Of a stretch of DNA of 64,000 bases, positions 51,000-59,225 are shown in pieces. Origin of the DNA: Lachnospiraceae bacterium (GTDB lineage: Bacteria; Bacillota; Clostridia; Lachnospirales; Lachnospiraceae); NCBI GenBank assembly GCA_017556805.1, contig JAFYMC010000034.1, positions 1-64,000 of the forward strand. Direction: 5' to 3'. The notes under the pieces were generated by a model. It was not told where the DNA came from and did not search any database. It saw only the letters and a program-made list of their open reading frames with translations. The first letter of the stretch is position 1. Every line of letters begins with the position of its first letter. Made by a program: the position numbers and the translations under genes.

Positions 51000-51181
51000 T
51001 AAAAGTCACGCAGGTATATCCGAACCGTGTGGCAGTGGAATTGGATGACGGAAGGATAAAGCTGGTGGATTTGATTTTGTTGGATGACGGCATTTATGCC
51101 AGCAGAGAGAGTATCAGGGAGAAGGTTGAGAGTTCCTTTTGTGGAGCGGAACCAGATATGATAATCATTGGCGAACGGTAA
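50972..51181 (+). CDS. Small unknown protein, last gene of the NERD operon
   Basis: A 69-residue protein starting MYGQKKCNVVKVTQVYPNRV, overlapping the upstream gene; GGAGAGTGCGAC precedes the ATG. The sequence VAVELDDGRIKLVDLILLDDGIYASRESIREKVE suggests a small beta barrel. No family recognised. Confidence 0.6.
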   Translation: MYGQKKCNVVKVTQVYPNRVAVELDDGRIKLVDLILLDDGIYASRESIREKVESSFCGAEPDMIIIGER

Positions 51182-51244
51182 TTTCGCGAAAAAAACAAAT
51201 CCTCTTTTGAGGCGAAAATAAATTTAATCGCCTTAGAAAGGCTA

Positions 51245-51274
51245 TTGACTGCACGTTGCGTGCAGTTTTAGGCT
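51245..51274 (+). promoter_or_regulatory. MerR-type promoter with operator
   Basis: TTGACT (51245-51250), 18 bases, TAGGCT (51269-51274), with the perfect inverted repeat CTGCACG-TTG-CGTGCAG (51249-51265) between the boxes. A long spacer holding a palindrome is typical of promoters controlled by MerR proteins, and a MerR gene follows. Confidence 0.6.
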
Positions 51275-51290
51275 AAAACAAGGAGGATGT

Positions 51291-51637
51291 ATGGAACAAA
51301 TGATAACCTTACATGAACTATGTGATACCGTAGGGGTATCCAGGCGGGCCGTCCAAGGGTACGAGAAGGAAGGGCTGGTGGAGGCGTCCGACAGAAACAA
51401 GTACGGTCATCTGTTGTATGACGAGAAGACGCAGCTGCGGATTGCGCAAATCAAGCTGATCAGCAGTTTGGGTTTAAGGTCAAGGAGATTAAGGATCTTC
51501 TGGATGCGCCGGGAACGGTGGTAAAGGCAGCGCTGGAGCACCAGGTGGTGTATATGAAGGAGGAGCAGGAAAAGATAGAGGCTCTGATTCGGCGGGCGTA
51601 TGAATTGATTGATGCACTTCAGAAGGAAGAACAATAA
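51291..51637 (+). pseudogene. MerR-family regulator, frameshifted
   Basis: Frame one encodes an N-terminal MerR helix-turn-helix (ITLHELCDTVGVSRRAVQGYEKEGLVEASDRNKYGHLLYDEKTQLRIAQIKLISSLG) and then runs into a stop at 51524. The family sequence continues in the -1 frame from about 51470 as FKVKEIKDLLDAPGTVVKAA and a dimerisation coil, ending at 51637. A single missing base in TTTGGG explains this. The junction T-TTG-GGT also fits a -1 slippery heptamer, so readthrough by frameshifting is possible but less likely. It precedes a lipoprotein gene. Confidence 0.8.
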
Positions 51638-51663
51638 AACATAAGAATAAGGAGGAATATGCT

Positions 51664-53163
51664 ATGAGAATGAAGAAGCTTTTGACAAGTGTATGTGCGG
51701 TTGTAATGATAGTAGCATTGGGTGCCTGCGGAGGCGGGCAGACTCCGGCAGAGAATCCCGGAGGGAAGGAAACGGTAGTAACCGAGCAACCGGATGTAAA
51801 GGAACCGGAGAAGACGGAGGAGGGAAAGGACGTAGAGAAGGAGGATGTTTCTTCTGAGGATAAGACGGTGGAGGATGTGAAAGAGCTGGAGAAAGATGAG
51901 GAGAAAGTAACGCAAGAGCCGGAAAAGGAGGTATTCAATGCTCTTCCGACCATCGAGGAAACGGTGTTGTGGGATGAGCAGGGAATAAAGATTACCGCAA
52001 CGGGATTGACCTATTCGGAATATGATGCAGAACTGTCGTTGCTGATTGAGAATAACAGTGACAAAGAGGTGTCGATTATAGCAGGTTCTGCCGGATATTG
52101 CTGTAATGTCATTAATGGGTACATGGTGGAAGACGGTTACTTGAATGAGGATGTTTCGGCAGGAAAAAAAGCGAAAGAGACGATAGCGTTTTCTTTGAAG
52201 GAATTGGCGATTTACGGAATTACGGAAATTGCGGAGATTCAGGTGGGCTTTGATATTGATATGGGTGAGGATGAGGAGTTCTATACCGGACCGAGAGTAG
52301 TAAAAACGTCGGTAGCGGATACCTATGATTTTGCTCGTAATACCTATCGTGAAAATGTCAGCAGTAAGGATTTAGAGCGAGATTACGATTGCACGATAGA
52401 GGTGTTTAAGGAGACTGAAAAGGTCGTAATGGACGGGCTGACGCTTGTGTCTTATGCGCTGGTAAGGAATTCTGATGAGGAGCAGATGTTGCTTTTGGAG
52501 ATGAGAAACGCTACTGAGGAAGTGGTTCGTTTGGATGCGGTTGGATTGACGGTAAACGGTCTGGATGTTTACAGATATTCCATGGGAAGTGATTTTATTG
52601 CGCCGTCTTGCCGGTGCGTGATGAATATTAATTTGGATTCCAATATTGACGAAACGTATCGGAGTGCATTCGGCCTGACATCCATGGATAAGTTGGGTTT
52701 TACGGTTAAGGTAAGAGACGAAGGATACCGTGAGTTGTTAGTGGAAACGGAGATGTGTCTTGAACTCGGTGATACGGTAGCGCCAATTGATACTTCCGGA
52801 ACGGAGGTGTTCAATCAGGACGGAATCCGGATTGTGTCCAAGGGCTTGTTTGAGGACTCGTCGGAATACAGTGATGATATTCATCTGGTGATGTTGGTGG
52901 AGAATCATACTTTGGAAACCATTCGGCTGGACAATGTATATGATTCGCTTTCCGTAAACGGTTTTATGACGGATTACATTCTATACAGCGAAAAGTTAAA
53001 ACCGGGAACGCTATATGTGATGGATATTGAAATTGATGCGGATTCTTTGGCAGATAATGAGGTTGAGGGAATTGAGGATATTTCAGAAGTAGAGTTCTCG
53101 GTAGAGTTTAAGACTGAGAAGTATGATGAAATCGCGGATGTGACGGTAAAGTTAGAGTTTTAG
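51664..53163 (+). CDS. Large acidic lipoprotein of unknown function
   Basis: A 499-residue predicted lipoprotein: basic start, hydrophobic core and lipobox LGAC (Cys about residue 20). Residues 25-95 are a Glu/Lys/Val-rich linker (EKTEEGKDVEKEDVSSEDK). The rest seems to hold three related beta-rich units, each with a segment of the type DEQGIKITATGL...YDAELSLLIENNSDKEV, DGLTLVSYALVRNSDEEQMLLLEM and DGIRIVSKGLFEDSSEYSDDIHLVMLVENHT. No family recognised. The RBS is TAAGGAGGAATATGCT. It may be controlled by the broken MerR gene upstream. Confidence 0.8.
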   Translation: MRMKKLLTSVCAVVMIVALGACGGGQTPAENPGGKETVVTEQPDVKEPEKTEEGKDVEKEDVSSEDKTVEDVKELEKDEEKVTQEPEKEVFNALPTIEETVLWDEQGIKITATGLTYSEYDAELSLLIENNSDKEVSIIAGSAGYCCNVINGYMVEDGYLNEDVSAGKKAKETIAFSLKELAIYGITEIAEIQVGFDIDMGEDEEFYTGPRVVKTSVADTYDFARNTYRENVSSKDLERDYDCTIEVFKETEKVVMDGLTLVSYALVRNSDEEQMLLLEMRNATEEVVRLDAVGLTVNGLDVYRYSMGSDFIAPSCRCVMNINLDSNIDETYRSAFGLTSMDKLGFTVKVRDEGYRELLVETEMCLELGDTVAPIDTSGTEVFNQDGIRIVSKGLFEDSSEYSDDIHLVMLVENHTLETIRLDNVYDSLSVNGFMTDYILYSEKLKPGTLYVMDIEIDADSLADNEVEGIEDISEVEFSVEFKTEKYDEIADVTVKLEF

Positions 53164-53179
53164 GTTAATATGTGATTGG

Positions 53180-53218
53180 ATACGGCTGTTGTTATCGGGA
53201 GGGTAGCAACAGCCGTAT
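53180..53218 (+). terminator. Strong hairpin after the lipoprotein gene
   Basis: ATACGGCTGTTG (53180-53191) and CAACAGCCGTAT (53207-53218) form a perfect 12-bp stem with a 15-base loop. No good T-run follows, so termination efficiency is uncertain. Confidence 0.65.
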
Positions 53219-53223
53219 GTAGT

Positions 53224-53406
53224 TTATAGCTGAGACAGATGGAAAAGAAGGGTAAGAAGACTGTAGGTTAGTTGTACAGCAGAAAGCGGCGTTACTTCCG
53301 AGGTAGAAATCAAAGATAAGGTGTCGTCACAGAGTGTAGCAAGGGCTTCAACGAGTTCAGGCTTGGATGAAAGGTAGATGAGATTTCTTTTTCTTTTCTT
53401 GTGCAT
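53224..53406 (-). CDS. Possible small protein
   Basis: A 60-codon minus-strand frame starting MHKKRKRNLIYLSSKPELVE and ending HLSQL. AAAGGGGAC precedes the ATG at a good distance, and the frame lies in a gap with no other gene. The N-terminus is basic; no family recognised. It ends a few bases from the hairpin at 53180-53218, which could be its terminator on this strand. Confidence 0.42.
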   Translation of the reverse strand: MHKKRKRNLIYLSSKPELVEALATLCDDTLSLISTSEVTPLSAVQLTYSLLTLLFHLSQL

Positions 53407-53532
53407 AATCAAGTCCCCTTTATGAAAGTTTTGTATTACTGTTAAGGGAAAAATTTTAAGAAAATAAAAAGATACTTGTTTGTATAGGAATTATATAGGA
53501 AAAGTTGAGATGAGATTGCATGGAATTACACA

Positions 53533-53561
53533 TTGCGTAAATTACCATTTTATGTTATAGT
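53533..53561 (+). promoter_or_regulatory. Promoter of HTH-ORF6N/PLD pair 2
   Basis: TTGCGT (53533-53538), 17 bases, TATAGT (53556-53561). The -35 lies within an imperfect palindrome TTACACATTGCGTAA (one mismatched pair), a possible operator for the HTH protein. Confidence 0.65.
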
Positions 53562-53601
53562 TATTACAACGTAGCAAAGAACTTAGCATGGGAGGTGTCT
53601 C

Positions 53602-53841
53602 ATGGATTGCAAACAAAAGATTACCGAGCTCCGGGAACAGACCGGTATGAATCGCAGGGAATTTTGTGATTATTTTTTGATTCCCTACCGGACAGTGACG
53701 GAGTGGGAGCGAGGGAACCGGAATGCACCGGAGTATGTGCTTCGTCTGATGGAGTATATGATACGGATGGAAAAGTTGGGGTTGATAGGTACAGCGGAGG
53801 AAGAAGATGGGAGAAAAGACGGAGGTATTGACGGTAGATAA
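53602..53841 (+). CDS. HTH protein of ORF6N/PLD pair 2
   Basis: A 79-residue protein with an XRE-like HTH: ITELREQTGMNRREFCDYFLIPYRTVTEWERGNRNAPEYVLRLMEYMI. Start after GCATGGGAGGTGTCTC. Its last 35 bases overlap the ORF6N/PLD gene, so the two are translationally coupled. It is shorter than, and not clearly related to, the regulator at 32927 beyond the HTH fold, but occupies the same place. Confidence 0.8.
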   Translation: MDCKQKITELREQTGMNRREFCDYFLIPYRTVTEWERGNRNAPEYVLRLMEYMIRMEKLGLIGTAEEEDGRKDGGIDGR

Positions 53842-54799
53842 GCTACAGAACAGGGTTTATGTGATACGCGGACAACAGGTGATGCTGGATACGGACCTTG
53901 CGGAGATTTACGGATATGAAGTGAAACGGTTGAATCAGCAGGTGAAACGAAATATAAGTCGATTTCCGGAAGATTTTATGTTTCAGTTAAACGAAAATGA
54001 TTTAGAATATTTGCGGTTGCAAAATGTGACCGCAAATATTAACAGTATGAGTCGTGCAATGCCGTTTGCATTCACAGAACAAGGGATTTATATGTTGTCA
54101 ACGGTTTTGCGTGGTGAACTTGCGGAGCAGCAAAGTATCTTCATCATGCGGGCGTTTCGAGAGATGCGTCATTATATAAAGCAAAACCATCAGTTCGTTA
54201 CGCAGTCAGAAATGAGATTGGTGACAGGTAAGGTATCGGAAATATCGGTGCAGGTAGCAGGAATTACGGATTGGAAAAAGAAAACAGAGCAGGATATAGA
54301 CAATATTCGAAAAAGCATCGACGCGTTGAATGAGAATTTTGTGTCGGAGAAGGATTTCAAGAGCTTTGTTATTTATAAAGGACAGAAGTTCGAAGCTGAT
54401 GCAGCGTATATCGATATCTATCAGCAGGCGACGAAGAGTATATATGTGGTGGACGATTACATGAACGCCAAGACGTTACAGCTTCTATCTCAGAAGAAAC
54501 AAGGAGTGGAAATTGTTTTGTTTACGGAAAACGGACACGGACGGAACGGTTTTTTGACACCGGCATTGATAAGTGATTTTGCGGAGCAATATTCACCAAT
54601 TCGTATTAAGTCCAATCCGGATTGTCATGACAGATTGATTGTGCTTGATTACGATTTGTTTACGGAACAGGTATATCATTGCGGCGCGTCCAGCAAGGAT
54701 GCAGGAAAAAAGCTATGCGCCATTAATAAGATTGAACAGAACACGATATTTCATCCGGTCATCGGCCGTTTATTATCCGGACCGGATAAGAGTATATAA
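53807..54799 (+). CDS. ORF6N domain - PLD-like nuclease protein (copy 2)
   Basis: A 330-residue paralogue of the protein at 33322, nearly identical over most of its length: LQNRVYVIRGQQVMLDTDLAEIYGYEVKRLNQQVKRN, FAFTEQGIYMLSTVLRGELAEQQ, FVIYKGQKFEADAAYIDIYQQATKSIYVVDDYMN, HDRLIVLDYD and GASSKDAGKKLCAIN. The two diverge mainly at residues 62-90, between FQL and the PFAF/PYAF motif, the part that contains the gene's own inverted repeat. An ORF6N domain plus a PLD-like half-site suggests a DNA-directed enzyme or an antirepressor. Two copies in one window, each with an HTH gene, point to a mobile or self-maintaining module (inference). Confidence 0.85.
   Translation: MGEKTEVLTVDKLQNRVYVIRGQQVMLDTDLAEIYGYEVKRLNQQVKRNISRFPEDFMFQLNENDLEYLRLQNVTANINSMSRAMPFAFTEQGIYMLSTVLRGELAEQQSIFIMRAFREMRHYIKQNHQFVTQSEMRLVTGKVSEISVQVAGITDWKKKTEQDIDNIRKSIDALNENFVSEKDFKSFVIYKGQKFEADAAYIDIYQQATKSIYVVDDYMNAKTLQLLSQKKQGVEIVLFTENGHGRNGFLTPALISDFAEQYSPIRIKSNPDCHDRLIVLDYDLFTEQVYHCGASSKDAGKKLCAINKIEQNTIFHPVIGRLLSGPDKSI
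54006..54040 (+). repeat. Intragenic inverted repeat in ORF6N/PLD copy 2
   Basis: AATATTTGCGGT (54006-54017) and ACCGCAAATATT (54029-54040): perfect 12-bp arms with an 11-base loop, coding for EYLRLQNVTANI. It is at the same place in the protein alignment as the unrelated palindrome in copy 1 (33525-33551). Confidence 0.9.
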
Positions 54800-54830
54800 G
54801 AATTAGGTATGAATAACTTGGAGGATCATC

Positions 54831-56009
54831 ATGCAATATCGTAACGATAAATACGGAAATTCGATTTCCGTACTGGGCTACGGATGCCTGCGTTTTACGA
54901 AAAAGTCCGGAAAGATTGAGTTTGAGAAGGCGGAGCAGGAGATTTTGGCGGCCTACGAGGCCGGTGTGAATTACTACGATACCGCCTATATTTACGGCGG
55001 TAGCGAGGAGTTTCTCGGTGAAGTGTTCGAGAAGCACGGTATCCGGGATAAGGTGAAGATTGCGACGAAGCTTCCGCATTATTTGATGAAGAGCAAGGAG
55101 GGCGTGGAGAAGACCTTTGCGGAAGAATTGCGCCGACTGCGCACCGACCATGTGGAATATTATCTGATGCATATGCTGACGGATGTAAAGACATGGGAGC
55201 GGTTAAAGGAGCTGGGCATTGAGGAGTGGATCCGGGAGAAAAAGGAAAGCGGTGCCATCGGGCAAATCGGATTTTCCTACCACGGCAATTCGGATATGTT
55301 TTGTCAGCTTATTGATGCCTATGAGTGGGATTTTTGTATGATTCAGTATAACTATCTGGACGAGAATTCCCAGGCAGGGAAAAAGGGTTTGAAATATGCT
55401 GCGTCCAAGGGCATTCCGGTGTGGATTATGGAGCCTCTTCGGGGGGGACGTTTAGTAAACGGACTTCCGGAGAAGGCAAAGAAGCTGTTTGCCGAGCATC
55501 CGAGTGGGCGCACCCCGGCGGAATGGGGCTTCCGCTGGCTTTGGAACCAGCCGGAGGTGACCTGTGTTTTGTCCGGCATGAATTCCTTAGAGATGGTGAG
55601 GGAGAATGTGGCCAATGCGGACGCGTCCCGACCGGGAGAGTTTACGGCGGAGGATGAAGCATTAATTGCCGGTGTGGTAGAGGCGATTCACGAGAAGATG
55701 AAGGTGGGCTGTACCGGCTGCGGGTATTGCATTCCGTGCCCGAAAAAGGTGGATATTCCGGGTATTTTCTCGGTGTATAACAAGCGGTTTACCGATGGAA
55801 AGAGAAAAGCCTTAAAGGAGTATATTTGGTGTACCCTGCTTCGCAAGGATTCTACCTCTGCGTCCAATTGTATCGGATGCGGCAAGTGCGAGACTCACTG
55901 TCCGCAGCAGATTAAAATCCGGGAGGAGCTGCAGAACGCCAAGAAGGAGCTGGAGGGACCGGTGTATAAGGCGGCAAAGTTTGTGGTGAAGAAGTTTATG
56001 AAGTACTAA
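54831..56009 (+). CDS. Aldo/keto reductase with C-terminal 4Fe-4S domain
   Basis: A 392-residue oxidoreductase. Residues 1-270 are an AKR barrel: LGYGCLRF, NYYDTAYIYGGSEEFLGEV (Asp and the catalytic Tyr), KIATKLP (Lys), YYLMHML (His). Residues 285-370 have two Cys groups, CTGCGYCIPCP and CIGCGKCETHCP, for iron-sulfur clusters. This is the ferredoxin-containing AKR type common in anaerobes; substrates are unknown. Start after TTGGAGGATCATC. It is 31 bases after the ORF6N/PLD gene. Confidence 0.92.
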   Translation: MQYRNDKYGNSISVLGYGCLRFTKKSGKIEFEKAEQEILAAYEAGVNYYDTAYIYGGSEEFLGEVFEKHGIRDKVKIATKLPHYLMKSKEGVEKTFAEELRRLRTDHVEYYLMHMLTDVKTWERLKELGIEEWIREKKESGAIGQIGFSYHGNSDMFCQLIDAYEWDFCMIQYNYLDENSQAGKKGLKYAASKGIPVWIMEPLRGGRLVNGLPEKAKKLFAEHPSGRTPAEWGFRWLWNQPEVTCVLSGMNSLEMVRENVANADASRPGEFTAEDEALIAGVVEAIHEKMKVGCTGCGYCIPCPKKVDIPGIFSVYNKRFTDGKRKALKEYIWCTLLRKDSTSASNCIGCGKCETHCPQQIKIREELQNAKKELEGPVYKAAKFVVKKFMKY

Positions 56010-56013
56010 AACA

Positions 56014-56056
56014 TGACCGGAGTCACATTGTAAATCGATTTGTATTGTGGTATGAT
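56014..56056 (+). promoter_or_regulatory. Promoter and response-regulator site before the histidine kinase
   Basis: TTGTAA (56028-56033), 17 bases, TATGAT (56051-56056). Immediately upstream, TGACCGGAGTCA (56014-56025) has the form TGAC-N4-GTCA, which also occurs before the ABC operon at 57972. It is a likely autoregulation site. Confidence 0.6.
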
Positions 56057-56072
56057 AAATACGGTGATGCAT

Positions 56073-57338
56073 ATGTCAGATAATAAAATGATACGGTTTT
56101 TATGGGCTACAATTCTAACGGTAGGACTTTGTGTACTTGCCGGATTTCATGCAGAGTATTTCATGGGATGTCTCTTATGCGGGGCAGCCCTTCTTGTGGT
56201 ATTTCAAATACAGAGTATTTCGGATGAGCAAAGCAGGAGTTCCCTGGTGGTACAGGGGATTCTTTCTTTGTTTTTTTCGTTGTTTGCGGGACATTTCGTA
56301 GCGTACTTGATTTTCTATGAAATGCGACCGGTAACCGGAGATGGGAGTGTTAAGGGAGAAGATGAGATAAAAAGTCAAAGCCGGAGAAGAAGAGAAGAGC
56401 AACCTTGGCTCCGTGTGTTTTCACCGGGTCTGTTTTGCTTTTTTGGCACAATTTCAAGCCGGTTGATAGAAGGGGAGACAACGGAAGCGTTGCCGTATTT
56501 ACTTTGGCATGTGATACTTCTTACTGCCTGCTCCGCGCTGTTCTATGGAATCGAGACCGCTGTATTCCATTACCTCCGCATTCAGCGGGAAAGTGCGGTG
56601 GCGGTGCGTAGTGCGGCGGTAAATGAATTATATGAGAAAAAGTTAAATCAGGAATTAAGAATGAAAAACTACCTGGCGGAGCACAATGCAAGGCTGGAGG
56701 AACGGGAAAACATCAGCCGGAACATTCACAACAGTGTCGGCCATACCATTACGGCGGCGGTGATGACGCTGGATGCGGCGGAGCTTCTGGTGGATGTGGA
56801 TGCCGGAAAGGCAAAGGAGCGCATGCTCACCGCAAAGGACAGAATGAAGGACGGACTTTCTGCGATCCGCCTGGCGGTGCGGGTACTGGATAAAGAGAGT
56901 CAGGGCATACAAACGGAAGATTTTTTAAGAGAGCTTTCTGCCGTGACGGAGAATTTTATGATGGATACGGAGCTTACGGTACAGACGGATGTGGATGTGC
57001 CGCCGGAGCTGCGGGAGCTTCCGAAGGAGCACACCGAGTTTCTGACCGGTGCGGTGCAGGAACTTTTGACAAACGGAGTCAAGCACGGAGCTGCCACCCG
57101 TTTTTTGCTGTCCGTCCGGGGGGACAGTGCCCATTTGCAGGTGAGTGTGCGGGATAACGGAAAGAGCGATTTTTCGGAGACAAACATGGAGGCGAGGCTG
57201 AAAGAAGGCTTCGGTCTGAAAAAGATTGTGTCCTATTTGAAAAAATGCGGCGGAGAAGCAAAGTTTTCCAACGAAAACGGATTTTGTGCGGTGCTGACGG
57301 TGCCGCTTGTACGGGAGGAAACGGATGGAGAAAACTAG
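56073..57338 (+). CDS. Sensor histidine kinase (HisKA_3 type)
   Basis: A 421-residue kinase of the NarX/LiaS class. The start is not certain; ATG at 56073 leaves only about ten leader bases after the promoter, and 56067 is another option. Four to six membrane helices fill residues 5-180 (LWATILTVGLCVLAGFHAEYF, LSLFFSLFAGHFVAYLIFYE, and YLLWHVILLTACSALFYGIE). The phosphorylated His is in ERENISRNIHNSVGHTITAAV (about 218). The ATP domain has LLTNGVKHG (N box), VRDNGKSD (G1) and EGFGLKKI (G2). The gene overlaps that of the response regulator. Confidence 0.93.
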   Translation: MSDNKMIRFLWATILTVGLCVLAGFHAEYFMGCLLCGAALLVVFQIQSISDEQSRSSLVVQGILSLFFSLFAGHFVAYLIFYEMRPVTGDGSVKGEDEIKSQSRRRREEQPWLRVFSPGLFCFFGTISSRLIEGETTEALPYLLWHVILLTACSALFYGIETAVFHYLRIQRESAVAVRSAAVNELYEKKLNQELRMKNYLAEHNARLEERENISRNIHNSVGHTITAAVMTLDAAELLVDVDAGKAKERMLTAKDRMKDGLSAIRLAVRVLDKESQGIQTEDFLRELSAVTENFMMDTELTVQTDVDVPPELRELPKEHTEFLTGAVQELLTNGVKHGAATRFLLSVRGDSAHLQVSVRDNGKSDFSETNMEARLKEGFGLKKIVSYLKKCGGEAKFSNENGFCAVLTVPLVREETDGEN

Positions 57339-57963
57339 AATTCTTTTGGTGGACGATGAGCCGTTGTTACTGGACAGTTTAGAGATTATTTTGTCCATGA
57401 ACGGCATGGAAATCGTGGGAAAGGCAAAGGACGGAAACGAAGCATTGCTGCGCCTGGAAACAGTCACCTGTGATTTAGCGCTGGTGGATTTGAATATGAA
57501 GGGGATGGGTGGTATTGAGCTCATCGAAAAGCTGCGTAAGAAGTATCCGGTAGTAAAGATTCTTGTACTGACCACCTTTTACGATGATGACAATATTACG
57601 AAGGCCATTGCCAACGGTGCGGATGGGTATTTGTTAAAGGACAGTGGGAAAGAGGCGATTTTAGGTGCCATTGAACAGATATTAAGCGGACGGAATGTCA
57701 TTGACCATAAGGTAATGCTTCGTCTGGCGGCGCTGATGGGAGCAAAGGAGCCTCAAAAGGAAGCACAAACAGAGGAGTTGGCGTCGGATATGACGGACCG
57801 GGAAAAGGAGATTTGCACTCTTTTGGCGGATGGACTGACCAATCGGCAGATAGCGGAGAAGCTTTACATTTCCGAGGGAACGGTGAAAAATTACATTTCT
57901 TCTATTTACGATAAGACCGGGATACATGACCGGGCGAAGCTTATCGTAGCAATGAAAGGATAA
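57325..57963 (+). CDS. Response regulator, NarL/LuxR family
   Basis: A 212-residue regulator; the ATG at 57325 follows GGGAGGAAACGG and overlaps the kinase gene by 14 bases. The receiver domain shows ILLVDDEPLLLDSL (acidic pocket), the phosphoacceptor Asp in LALVDLNMKGMGG (about 56), and LVLTTFYDD and YLLKDSGKE (Thr, Lys). The C-terminus is a LuxR HTH: LTDREKEICTLLADGLTNRQIAEKLYISEGTVKNYISSIYDK. It probably binds the TGAC-N4-GTCA sites before its own operon and before the ABC operon. Confidence 0.95.
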   Translation: MEKTRILLVDDEPLLLDSLEIILSMNGMEIVGKAKDGNEALLRLETVTCDLALVDLNMKGMGGIELIEKLRKKYPVVKILVLTTFYDDDNITKAIANGADGYLLKDSGKEAILGAIEQILSGRNVIDHKVMLRLAALMGAKEPQKEAQTEELASDMTDREKEICTLLADGLTNRQIAEKLYISEGTVKNYISSIYDKTGIHDRAKLIVAMKG

Positions 57964-57971
57964 CAGAATAT

Positions 57972-58035
57972 GACCACAGTCATACCTGAATTGTGACTGT
58001 GGTTACTTTTTATCGAGAGCTTTGGTTGCTATACT
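57972..58035 (+). promoter_or_regulatory. Activator site and promoter of the ABC operon
   Basis: ACCACAGTCA (57973-57982) and TGACTGTGGT (57994-58003) form a perfect inverted repeat with an 11-base gap; the first half is also part of TGACCACAGTCA (TGAC-N4-GTCA). Just downstream, TGC-TATACT (58027-58035) is an extended -10 with a poor -35 (TTTTTA). A weak -35 with a dimer site directly upstream is typical of an activator-dependent promoter. The hairpin plus TTTTT could also terminate the regulator transcript. Confidence 0.7.
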
Positions 58036-58060
58036 AAGGGCAACAAAGGAGGTTGTGAGC

Positions 58061-59215
58061 ATGAGACAGAAATTGTCCGCAATGAATTACATACGAAATA
58101 ACAAGCGGCGCGCGGCGGTGCTGATTGTCAGTCTGGCATTGTATTTGCTGATTGTGTACCTGACACAGTTTATTCTTTCCGCAAGTACGGAAAGCTTTAA
58201 GAAAATCCTGTCAGAGGATACGAAAAAGATGCAGATGGTGCAGTTGCCGAAGAGTGCCTACGGAAGCGGATGGGAAACCATGAGTGAGGAAGAAGCGCGG
58301 GCAGCATACGCGGAGGCAGAAGAGCTTTTGATGGAACGCCTGCGGGAGCAACCGGGAGTGAAAACAGTACAGAAAGCGCAAAACATGGGAGCTACCATTT
58401 ATGCTTTAATCGGTCAGTATCATTTTTCGTTTCCGTTGGGGGATGAGGCCTTTGTGAAAGCTTATATGGAGCATATGGGCGTATCTTTAAAAGAGGGAGA
58501 AGTGCCGGATGCTCCGGGGGAAATTATTCTGGCAGAGGGTATTATGAAAAATGCAGGACTGACCCTGGGACAGAAGCTTTCCGATGAAGCCTATCAGATT
58601 GTGGGAATCGCGGAAAGTGATTCTTATTTCGGAGGAGGTATTGCGGTTCCGAATAAGGATTACAACGAAGCTATTTGTGTGTTGTCCGACGGAAGCATCG
58701 AGGATATGACGGCGTTGCTTCATGATATGGGGTATGAGTTTGCCGATAATGAAGCACAAATCTACGATTATAAGGCGGGAAAGGCAGATTATGAGGATGT
58801 TTTCGCTGAGGTGGAAACACCGGCGAATCTGGTATTCCGGGGCGTTATGATTGTAATGGCAATCATGTTGCTTCTGGTATATACCACAGTGCTGCGTGAC
58901 CGTCACGGCGAATGGTGTCTGTATTGCTCCATCGGGTACAGCAGAAGGGCGATTTATTTTTCGATTTTACGGGAAATGCTGTTTTATGTTGCAGTGGCAG
59001 TGGTTGCCGGTACCGGCTTGACTGTCATCGGTATGGTAGCTGTAGATGCGTTGTTGATTGCACCCATGGGACTGGCTTGTAAGTATTTGGATTTTTCCGT
59101 GATGGGAGAGATTGTGTGCGGATATGCGGTGGTATTTGCGCTGCTTCAGATACCGATCCGGTTTGCACTGCATAAGATTCGCACTGTGGATGCTATGGAA
59201 GATGAGTTATACTAG
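58061..59215 (+). CDS. FtsX-like ABC permease
   Basis: A 384-residue permease; ATG at 58061 after AAAGGAGGTTGTGAGC. One membrane helix near the N-terminus (AAVLIVSLALYLLIVYLTQFIL), a large outside domain (residues about 45-265) and three helices at the C-terminus (LVFRGVMIVMAIMLLLVYTTVL, EMLFYVAVAVVAGTGLTVIGMVAV, VMGEIVCGYAVVFALLQI) with the FtsX-type coupling segment CSIGYSRRAIYFSILREM. This is the MacB/FtsX fold used for antimicrobial resistance and lipid-protein traffic. Confidence 0.9.
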   Translation: MRQKLSAMNYIRNNKRRAAVLIVSLALYLLIVYLTQFILSASTESFKKILSEDTKKMQMVQLPKSAYGSGWETMSEEEARAAYAEAEELLMERLREQPGVKTVQKAQNMGATIYALIGQYHFSFPLGDEAFVKAYMEHMGVSLKEGEVPDAPGEIILAEGIMKNAGLTLGQKLSDEAYQIVGIAESDSYFGGGIAVPNKDYNEAICVLSDGSIEDMTALLHDMGYEFADNEAQIYDYKAGKADYEDVFAEVETPANLVFRGVMIVMAIMLLLVYTTVLRDRHGEWCLYCSIGYSRRAIYFSILREMLFYVAVAVVAGTGLTVIGMVAVDALLIAPMGLACKYLDFSVMGEIVCGYAVVFALLQIPIRFALHKIRTVDAMEDELY

Positions 59216-59225
59216 GAGGATATGT

